Positions 1-5,157 of a stretch of 5,157 nt of DNA are shown here, piece after piece. The notes beneath the pieces are model-generated. The model was not told where the DNA came from and ran no database searches. It saw nothing but the letters and a program-made list of their open reading frames with translations. The stretch comes from Bacteroidales bacterium UBA1266 (GTDB taxonomy: Bacteria > Bacteroidota > Bacteroidia > Bacteroidales > WCHB1-69). The position numbers and the translations under genes are program-made. Location of the stretch: NCBI GenBank assembly GCA_002308135.1, contig DBVK01000143.1, positions 1,229 through 6,385 on the forward strand, in the 5' to 3' direction. The stretch's first letter is position 1. Each line of letters starts with the position of its first letter.

Positions 1-306
1 TGCCGCAGCAACATGAAAATCCACACGCTTGCCAAAGACGGCAAAACCTTTGTGATGGCCGGTATCGTCACGTATGAGCTGCGGATAGAGGCCCGCGACG
101 GACGCTACCGCTACACCATCACCAACTTCACTTGCAAAAACGGGGCCGTCACCCAAGCCTGCGAACAGTGGCTGGACAACAGCAAACCCGAGTGGACACC
201 TGTACGATACAATCACCTGACCGAGATTGACACCCACATGAAAACACTGATAGAGAGCCTTGAAGAAGGCATGAGGGCAAAAGAGGAGTTCAAAGACGAC
301 TGGTAG
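1..306 (+). CDS. DUF4468-like protein, C-terminal part (5' partial)
   Basis: The reading frame is open from base 1 and ends at TAG 304-306, so the gene most likely begins upstream. The first ATG (base 13) would give 97 residues without any signal peptide and would start inside the fold. The visible part has the strand pattern YELRIEARDGRYRYTITNF, then a loop, then a charged amphipathic C-terminal helix (roughly HMKTLIESLEEGMRAKEEF). This combination, with a 'DGRYRYTITNF' strand followed by '..LIESL..M' near the end, is what I recall of Bacteroidota DUF4468 proteins, which have a TBP-like fold and usually an N-terminal export signal. Their function is not known to me. The next gene, clpS, starts one base after this stop, so the two are probably cotranscribed. 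Family assignment is from memory of the motif pattern. That it is truncated by the window edge is an inference from the missing N-terminal half. Confidence 0.62.
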   Translation, partial: CRSNMKIHTLAKDGKTFVMAGIVTYELRIEARDGRYRYTITNFTCKNGAVTQACEQWLDNSKPEWTPVRYNHLTEIDTHMKTLIESLEEGMRAKEEFKDDW

Positions 307-307
307 C

Positions 308-583
308 ATGAACAGACCGGAGAGCGCATGTGAGATACAGGAGCAGCTGCTTGCGGACGAAGGCCGCACGCTGATGCTAATCAACGACGATGTCAACACT
401 TTTGATTTCGTCATTGAAAACCTGATGGAATTGTGCCGACACACCTACGAGCAAGCCCTGCAATGCGCGTGGATCACCCATTGCTACGGGAAATGCGATG
501 TGCTGCACGGCAGCCTGGAAAAGGTGGCGGGCGTCGCTGAAATCATGACCCGTAGAGGACTGACTGTCAAAATCACGAAATGA
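308..583 (+). CDS. clpS: ATP-dependent Clp protease adaptor protein ClpS
   Basis: This 91-residue protein matches the ClpS core fold. ClpS binds proteins with destabilising N-terminal residues (N-degrons) and delivers them to the Clp AAA+ unfoldase (ClpA or ClpC) and ClpP in the cytosol. After a polar N-terminal extension of about 19 residues comes the strand LMLINDD. N26, D27 and D28 correspond to E. coli N34, D35 and D36, and H58 in the H-x-Y-G-K segment (58-62) corresponds to H66; these residues hold the alpha-amino group of the degron. The end (GLTVKI) fits the last strand. At the position of the E. coli Met40 gatekeeper there is F32 (segment VNTFDFV), which I recall as usual in Bacteroidota. 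Length is slightly below E. coli (106), mostly through a shorter N-terminus. The ATG follows the upstream stop by one base and has no near Shine-Dalgarno; the GAGGAG at 282-287 is about 20 bases away. Its last codon overlaps the tamB start. Confidence 0.93.
   Translation: MNRPESACEIQEQLLADEGRTLMLINDDVNTFDFVIENLMELCRHTYEQALQCAWITHCYGKCDVLHGSLEKVAGVAEIMTRRGLTVKITK
580..583 (+). other. ATGA start/stop overlap of clpS and tamB
   Basis: The clpS stop TGA (581-583) and the tamB start ATG (580-582) share bases in the tetranucleotide ATGA. Such overlaps commonly give translational coupling by re-initiation. The bases just before are A-rich (AAAATCACGAA) and contain no Shine-Dalgarno core, as is common in Bacteroidota. 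The start at 580 is supported by the resulting N-terminus: a short basic MKK stretch followed directly by a membrane anchor. Confidence 0.85.
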
Positions 584-3500
584 AGAAAACAACCCACGCC
601 TGGATAACCTATGTTTTCCGCCTGCTCATCGGCACAGTGCTGGGCGTGGCGGTCCTGCTGTTTGTCACAGGCTTGGTGTTTATGGTTCCCTCCGTACAAA
701 CCCGGACGGCGCAAAAAGTCGCGCGCCATCTTTCCAAATCCTTGGAAACCACCATTTCCATAGAAAAATTGCGCCTGCTCTGGAACCTTGACATTGCGGT
801 GGAAGGCTTCTGTGTGGAAGACCATCGTGGGAACGCCATGCTGTCCGTAGGAAAACTGAAGGCGCACCTCCCCTCCTACAACTCGTCCCAGCGCGAACTC
901 GGCTTCTCCGGTGTCCGCGTGGAGGACGCCCTTGTTCGCACGGCCTTGTACAAAGGGGATGAGGCAAATAACATGACGCTGTTCTTCCGCCACCTCGCCT
1001 CCGACAAAAAAAAGAAACCCATGCGTGTCGTGCTGAATAACGTCCATATGAAAAACGGCACGTACGTTTTCCTGCATGAAAAGAAATACGAGGAAGACAC
1101 CCCCGGATGCTGGAATTATCGCCACATCCGCATCACAGACATTCAAGGGGAAGTGCGGAAAATCCTTGTCGCCGACGGCGCCTGCATCCTCCACATGAAA
1201 AACTTCTCCATGAGAGAGCATTCCGGGTTCTCCATTGAGGATTTCCAGGGTGAGTTGACCGTTTCCTCCTCGCTGCTTGCGATAGAGAACTGCCGGATGG
1301 AGTTAGGGGAAGGCAGCCGCATTGACATGGACTACCGTATGCTCTTCGACCGTTGGAAACAGTTCCAGCATTTCAACGACAGTGTGGCTTTTGACTGCCG
1401 CCTGCGTCCTTCCACCCTGTGCACAGGCGATTTGCGCCACTTCTCCCCCAAGCTCCTGTCATGGGGAAGGGAAACCGTGGCTTTGGAAGGGGTAGTGAAA
1501 AACAGCCTTTCGCACATGGCGATCACACAATTCCGCATCGCCAAGGGGGACAGCTGCCTCTTTCAAGGGGACATACTGTCCGACGGCCTTCCCGATGCCA
1601 TGCAAACCTACTGGACGGTCCGCATGGACAAGGCATGCGCCAAGCTGAACGAGCTGAACGGCTTCCAGCTTCCAGGCAACAGGCAGCTGCATATTCCCGA
1701 ACGCCTGCTGTCATGCCGTATACACGAAGCGCAAGGGCATTTCAACGGAAGTTTTCTGGATTTTTCAGCGGATATCTCCGCTAACAGCAACTGGGGGCAA
1801 GTGGAGGCGGAAGGAAACTACCAGCAGCCGGCAGGCGGACGCTACCGGGGCAGGATAAACACCAAGGATTTGAAAATCCAGCACCTCTTACAGAACAAGC
1901 TGATGGGAAACCTGACCGCCCAAGGCGAAATCAGCGGGAAGGGCGGGAACATCGATGAATACCGACTGTCCATCGCTTCGCTGAACCTCAACGGAAGGGA
2001 GGTGAAGCATGTGAAAATCAGCGGTGACATGGAAGACAAACGCATAGGCATACAAGGGGACTTCCAGGATCCGGAACTGAAAGGCAGTGTCAAAGGCTTT
2101 GTGGATTTGCAGGAAGAAAACATAGCTTATGGGGTGGCGGAAATCGACAGATTCAATCTCAGCGCATTCCACCTGTTCCGTGAAGACTCGGCGGTAGTGG
2201 TTTCTCTGACTTCCAAAGTGCACTTGCGCGGAAATCAGGAGGAACGCAGCACCGACATCAGCCTGCGTGGCATCACCTATACGCAAAACGGCCGCTCCGC
2301 GACAGTGCCGCCCATCCAGCTGGCCATGGGCAACACATCCGACAGCAGGCATTACCTGCAGCTGAACTCCCGTCCTCTGCAGGCTTCCCTGGACGGCAAC
2401 GTCGGATATTCGGAGCTGCTGCCTTGCCTGAAACATATGCTGCGCATCTATCTTCCCCAAAGTTTTGCCGCCTCGCCGCAGGCCATTCCCGATTCGGCCG
2501 CCTTTGACGCAACCATCCAGCTGAAAAGCCGCGTGGCGGCGCTGGAGCTGCTGCTTCCCCAAATCCGCATAGGCGAAGGCCTTCACGCCCGAATCCATTA
2601 CGACCGGGCGAACAGCAGCTGGGAAACCGGCATTCAGGCGCCCAAACTGGCTTACCGTGACATGGAGACCGAAAGCTGCAGCCTGCACAGCTACGCCACA
2701 GCAGACACCCTACACACATCGGTGGAGTGCGGCAAATTCGCATGGAACAACAAAGACAGCCTTTCCCTTCTGCAAAAGCTGCAGGCGGACATAAGCTGTT
2801 TCCGCGACACCCTGGCGTTTGCCGCATATACGGACGAACAGCCGGAAAGCGCCATTGGTTTTACCTTGCGCGGCGCACTGCAGATGCTGTCCCCAACGCA
2901 TAGGGAACTGCATTTCCAGGAAGGCGGCATACGGCTGCAGGCTTCGGACTTTGCACTGGACGACAACAACCTCCTCATATGGAAGGAGAATGGCATACAG
3001 GCGCGCAGCCTGCGCTTTGCCTCCGGACGACAGGACATTGCTTTGGATGGTTTTTTCGGAAAAAAAGCGAACAAACGCCTGCTGCTGCTCACAGACAATC
3101 TGGTCATCTCGAATTTCGAACCCCTGCTCAAGGCATACGGCCTCACGCTTGACGGCATCGCCTCCGGCAAGCTGTTTATGCTCCATACGGGAGAGACGTT
3201 CCGCCTCACCTCCGACATGCAAGTGGACTCCTTTGCCTTTAACGGGGTGCAATACGGAAAGCTGGAAGGGAAAGCGGAATGGGAAGAGGCGGAGCGTCAA
3301 ATCGGCATACATGCCACCCTGCATCCCGAACAAGCAGGTCTGCCGGCCATCCAGCTGCTGGGCCACTTCCAACCCGACAGCCGCCACCTGAATCTGGAGA
3401 GCGACATACGCACCCTTGGACTGCAGTCCCTCGCACCCTACCTTTCCTCTTTCTCCCATACGGTCAGCGGTATAGGATCGGGCAATCTGCGTGTGCACGG

Positions 3501-5019
3501 CACCCTGCCGCAGCTTCACCTTTCCGGGAAACTGCATTTGGATGACGCCTGCCTTGGCATAGGATACATCAACACCGTCTATCGCATTCGCAATCAGGAG
3601 ATTCTTATCCAAGACTCTTCCTTCCTCTTTGACAAGCTGTTGTTTACGGACGAGGACGGGCATGAAGGCCGCCTTTCGGGCTATGTCTCCCACCAACAGC
3701 TGACACATTTCGGGGTACATCTGGATATTGACGCGGACAATGTGATGGTGTTGAACACCACTTATAAAAACAACGATCTGTTTTACGGGAAAGCCTACGG
3801 CATCGGGGAAATCCGTTTGCGTCAGCGTCCGCAGCAGGCCTTCCACCTCATAGGGAATGTCCGCACCGGCAACGGCACCGTTGTCACCATTCTTCCCGGA
3901 AAGAACGCCAGCGTGCAGAAAGAGCAGTCTTATATTGTATTTGAAAAACCCTATTCCCTGGCCGAAGAAAGCGGACACACGGAAAACGCCAACGTCCGCC
4001 CCCATTCGGGAAGCAGCAACACCAATGTGCAAATCAACCTGAGCATCACCTCGGAAGCCACGGTCAAAGTGGTGCTTCCCCCTTCCATAGGCTGCACCAT
4101 CCTGGGTAACGGAAGCGGCAACCTGCGGCTGGAGCTCATGGACAACCGCCCTTTCGAAATCTATGGGAACTACACCTTGGCCGAAGGCAATGTGGACTTG
4201 GCATTAGGGAAAATATTCACCCGCACTCTGAATCTGGAAAACGGCAGCTCGCTTTCCTGGAACGGCATGCCGGACAAAGGGCGGATGGACGTTCGCGCCA
4301 GCTACACCACCAAAACATCCGTCACCCAACTGCTGGGCGAATCGGCCTCCTCCACCTCCTACCGCTCCGTACCCGTCACCACAGGACTTCACCTGAACGG
4401 TGAACTGCTCAATCCGGAATCCTCTTTCCGCATCAGCCTGGACGAGGTGGACGAATCCCTCCGGTCGCTGGTGTACAACGCCCTTGACACCACCGACAAA
4501 GAAGCCATGTTCCGCCAGGCTTTCTCCCTGATGCTGCTGGGACGCTTCGAGACCCAGTCCGCCACTGACAACAACAACGCCAACTACCTGGGCTATTCGT
4601 TGAGCGAACTCTTTTCCCACTACTTGCAAAAAATGATGTCCACCCTGACCGAAAACGTTAATCTGGGCTTCCTTTACCGGCCGGGAGACGGCATAAGCAA
4701 CGGGGACGAATACAACGTGCAAATCTCCACCAACCTGATGGAAAACCGGCTAATCATCAAAGGCAACCTGGACATTTACGAAGACAACAATATCGCCCGG
4801 GAAAAACAGGCGGTCGCCGGCAATGTGGTGGGAGACATCATCATCGAATACAAAATCAATCCTGACGGCTCCCTGCGGGTCAAAGCCTTCAATATGGCGA
4901 ACTATTACGATGTGCTTTCCTCCGCTTATTCTGATGTGCCCTATTACCAAGGGATTGGCATAGGCTACACCAAAGATTTCAACACCCTGAGAGAGCTGTT
5001 CTCCCGAAAGAAGAAATAA
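580..5019 (+). CDS. tamB: Translocation and assembly module protein TamB (DUF490 family)
   Basis: The gene encodes 1479 residues, a normal length for Bacteroidota TamB. TamB is anchored in the inner membrane and spans the periplasm as a long beta-taco; with a BamA-family partner (TamA, or the TamL lipoprotein type in Bacteroidota) it is implicated in outer-membrane protein assembly and, with AsmA-like relatives, in phospholipid transport to the outer membrane. Residues 1-8 are short and basic. About 10-36 form one hydrophobic segment (LLIGTVLGVAVLLFVTGLVF), a signal anchor. Residues about 58-98 resemble the AsmA/TamB start ('ISIEKLRLLW..DIAVEGF.VEDHRGN.ML.V..L'). Residues about 100-1060 are repeated amphipathic beta strands. 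From about 1090 to the end lies the DUF490/TamB domain: GNVRTGNGTV, VKVVLPPSIGC (about 1162), YGNYTLAEGNVDL (about 1195), LHLNGELLNPESSFRI, SLMLLGRF, and a final amphipathic GIGIGYTKDF. The central region is diverged, as usual for the family. About 15 cysteines are present. The partner gene is not in the window. Confidence 0.93.
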   Translation: MKKTTHAWITYVFRLLIGTVLGVAVLLFVTGLVFMVPSVQTRTAQKVARHLSKSLETTISIEKLRLLWNLDIAVEGFCVEDHRGNAMLSVGKLKAHLPSYNSSQRELGFSGVRVEDALVRTALYKGDEANNMTLFFRHLASDKKKKPMRVVLNNVHMKNGTYVFLHEKKYEEDTPGCWNYRHIRITDIQGEVRKILVADGACILHMKNFSMREHSGFSIEDFQGELTVSSSLLAIENCRMELGEGSRIDMDYRMLFDRWKQFQHFNDSVAFDCRLRPSTLCTGDLRHFSPKLLSWGRETVALEGVVKNSLSHMAITQFRIAKGDSCLFQGDILSDGLPDAMQTYWTVRMDKACAKLNELNGFQLPGNRQLHIPERLLSCRIHEAQGHFNGSFLDFSADISANSNWGQVEAEGNYQQPAGGRYRGRINTKDLKIQHLLQNKLMGNLTAQGEISGKGGNIDEYRLSIASLNLNGREVKHVKISGDMEDKRIGIQGDFQDPELKGSVKGFVDLQEENIAYGVAEIDRFNLSAFHLFREDSAVVVSLTSKVHLRGNQEERSTDISLRGITYTQNGRSATVPPIQLAMGNTSDSRHYLQLNSRPLQASLDGNVGYSELLPCLKHMLRIYLPQSFAASPQAIPDSAAFDATIQLKSRVAALELLLPQIRIGEGLHARIHYDRANSSWETGIQAPKLAYRDMETESCSLHSYATADTLHTSVECGKFAWNNKDSLSLLQKLQADISCFRDTLAFAAYTDEQPESAIGFTLRGALQMLSPTHRELHFQEGGIRLQASDFALDDNNLLIWKENGIQARSLRFASGRQDIALDGFFGKKANKRLLLLTDNLVISNFEPLLKAYGLTLDGIASGKLFMLHTGETFRLTSDMQVDSFAFNGVQYGKLEGKAEWEEAERQIGIHATLHPEQAGLPAIQLLGHFQPDSRHLNLESDIRTLGLQSLAPYLSSFSHTVSGIGSGNLRVHGTLPQLHLSGKLHLDDACLGIGYINTVYRIRNQEILIQDSSFLFDKLLFTDEDGHEGRLSGYVSHQQLTHFGVHLDIDADNVMVLNTTYKNNDLFYGKAYGIGEIRLRQRPQQAFHLIGNVRTGNGTVVTILPGKNASVQKEQSYIVFEKPYSLAEESGHTENANVRPHSGSSNTNVQINLSITSEATVKVVLPPSIGCTILGNGSGNLRLELMDNRPFEIYGNYTLAEGNVDLALGKIFTRTLNLENGSSLSWNGMPDKGRMDVRASYTTKTSVTQLLGESASSTSYRSVPVTTGLHLNGELLNPESSFRISLDEVDESLRSLVYNALDTTDKEAMFRQAFSLMLLGRFETQSATDNNNANYLGYSLSELFSHYLQKMMSTLTENVNLGFLYRPGDGISNGDEYNVQISTNLMENRLIIKGNLDIYEDNNIAREKQAVAGNVVGDIIIEYKINPDGSLRVKAFNMANYYDVLSSAYSDVPYYQGIGIGYTKDFNTLRELFSRKKK
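1006..1014 (+). other. A8-G homopolymer containing the slippery heptamer A AAA AAG
   Basis: Eight consecutive A bases followed by G encode K143-K145 of TamB, with a fourth lysine codon after it. In the tamB frame the codons are AAA AAA AAG, so a canonical -1 slippery heptamer (the type used in E. coli dnaX) lies in the zero frame. A -1 shift would meet TAA at 1038-1040 and give a product of about 153 residues. The motif is directly visible; any actual frameshifting is speculative and no strong stimulatory structure is obvious downstream. Confidence 0.35.
3051..3066 (+). repeat. Short inverted repeat T6-CGG-A7 inside tamB
   Basis: TTTTTTCGGAAAAAAA forms a perfect 6-bp inverted repeat with a CGG loop, and the A run again gives an in-frame A AAA AAA slippery heptamer (codons GGA AAA AAA, residues GKK). 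A -1 shift would end at TGA 3150-3152. The A/T-only stem is weak and the site encodes the ordinary residues GFFGKK, so it is most likely coincidental. Confidence 0.3.
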
Positions 5020-5112
5020 ACAGGCCGCTTTCGCAAACGGTCGGTAAAGGCGGAGGCAAAAAAACAGGGGCGGAATCCGCCCCTGTCTATGCTGTATGGG
5101 GTATCAGCGTTT
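5020..5112. other. Convergent intergenic region between tamB and the - strand gene
   Basis: These 93 bases separate two converging genes. Just after the tamB stop there is a weak imperfect hairpin (CCG-C-TTT / AAA-CGG, 5025-5040) with no following T-tract. The only strong structure is the terminator at 5058-5086, which points along the - strand. No further open reading frame or promoter is convincing here. Confidence 0.8.
5058..5086 (-). terminator. Intrinsic terminator of the - strand carbamoyltransferase gene
   Basis: The stem ACAGGGGCGG (5064-5073) pairs perfectly with CCGCCCCTGT (5077-5086) around a 3-base loop: 10 bp, 8 of them G-C. Read on the - strand, the stem is followed at once by a run of T (complement of the A run at 5058-5064), the classic rho-independent form. 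It begins 26 bases after the - strand stop codon. On the + strand the hairpin is followed by CTATGCTG, not a T-tract, so it should end tamB transcripts less efficiently; the A-tract before the stem could extend pairing only marginally. Confidence 0.9.
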
Positions 5113-5157
5113 TCAGTCACCCAAGGTGGCCACCATGACCGCCTTGATGGTGTGCAT
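5113..5157 (-). CDS. argF: Ornithine carbamoyltransferase, last 14 residues (partial at window edge)
   Basis: Read on the - strand from the window edge, the frame gives MHTIKAVMVATLGD followed by TGA (complement of 5113-5115). I recognise this as the C-terminal helix of ornithine carbamoyltransferases, which typically end in ...ENRMHTIKAVMVATL. The enzyme transfers the carbamoyl group from carbamoyl phosphate to L-ornithine to make citrulline, in arginine synthesis (ArgF) or in reverse in the arginine deiminase pathway (ArcB); it is cytosolic and usually trimeric. From 14 residues the anabolic and catabolic forms cannot be told apart, so the symbol is provisional. The well-placed intrinsic terminator 26 bases beyond the stop independently supports a real gene end here. 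The ATG at the window edge is probably an internal methionine, not the start. Confidence 0.72.
   Translation of the reverse strand: MHTIKAVMVATLGD

Noticed and set aside
484..1221. Open frame of 245 codons on the - strand across clpS and the start of tamB
   Set aside because: It overlaps two well-supported genes including the clpS coding end, and the translation shows low-complexity His/Val/Gly-rich content typical of a shadow frame.
1888..2688. Open frame of 266 codons on the - strand inside tamB
   Set aside because: Same situation: no recognisable domain, no start context, and composition that mirrors the sense codons.
2819..3391. Open frame of 190 codons on the + strand in another frame of tamB
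   Set aside because: The translation is rich in Arg, Ser, Cys and Pro, typical of an out-of-frame reading, and TamB is intact through this stretch, so there is no frameshift to explain.
2710..4032. Long open frame of 440 codons on the - strand, antisense to tamB
   Set aside because: It lies wholly inside a convincing TamB gene, its translation resembles no family I know, and long antisense frames are expected when the sense strand avoids the relevant codons in moderately G+C-rich DNA.
5025..5040. Hairpin CCG-C-TTT / AAA-CGG just after tamB as a tamB terminator
   Set aside because: The stem is only 6 bp with a bulge and is not followed by a T-tract, so it does not qualify as an intrinsic terminator.
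5123..5157. Possible + strand gene start: AAGGTGG followed by ATG at 5135
   Set aside because: The apparent ribosome binding site falls within the codons of the - strand carbamoyltransferase end, which is better supported by its sequence match and terminator; Shine-Dalgarno motifs are also a poor guide in this phylum.

Overview
The window is a compact stretch of a bacterial chromosome, almost certainly from the Bacteroidota and probably the order Bacteroidales. The evidence is a DUF4468-type protein (a family typical of this phylum), a short ClpS with the NDD-VNTFD pattern, a roughly 1480-residue TamB of the Bacteroidota kind, and start codons preceded by A-rich sequence rather than a Shine-Dalgarno core. 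By eye the base composition is about half G+C or slightly above, which is high for Bacteroides itself. I do not name a genus.

Layout: three + strand genes are packed head to tail. (1) Positions 1-306 hold the 3' part of a gene whose product looks like the C-terminal part of a DUF4468 protein. (2) After a 1-base gap, positions 308-583 encode ClpS, the N-degron adaptor of the Clp protease. (3) Overlapping clpS by 4 bases (ATGA), positions 580-5019 encode a complete TamB, an inner-membrane-anchored, periplasm-spanning beta-rich protein of the translocation and assembly module / AsmA-like superfamily. It fills about 86% of the window. A 93-base convergent intergenic region follows (5020-5112). 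It carries a strong intrinsic terminator whose U-tract serves the opposite strand. The last 45 bases are the 3' end of a - strand gene whose final residues, MHTIKAVMVATLGD, match the C-terminus I know from ornithine carbamoyltransferases.

How the genes relate: the 1-base gap and the ATGA overlap imply one transcript, with clpS and tamB probably translationally coupled. ClpS acts in cytosolic protein turnover and TamB in outer-membrane biogenesis or phospholipid traffic, so any shared function is an inference. The arginine-metabolism gene is an unrelated convergent neighbour. No promoter for the + strand cluster lies in the window, so it must be upstream. I see no tRNA, rRNA, CRISPR array, insertion sequence or clear new system here. 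The points worth a second look are the clpS-tamB coupling, the ClpS pocket substitution, two A-rich slippery sites inside tamB, and the ordinary-type carbamoyltransferase C-terminus in a phylum known for the N-succinylornithine variant.
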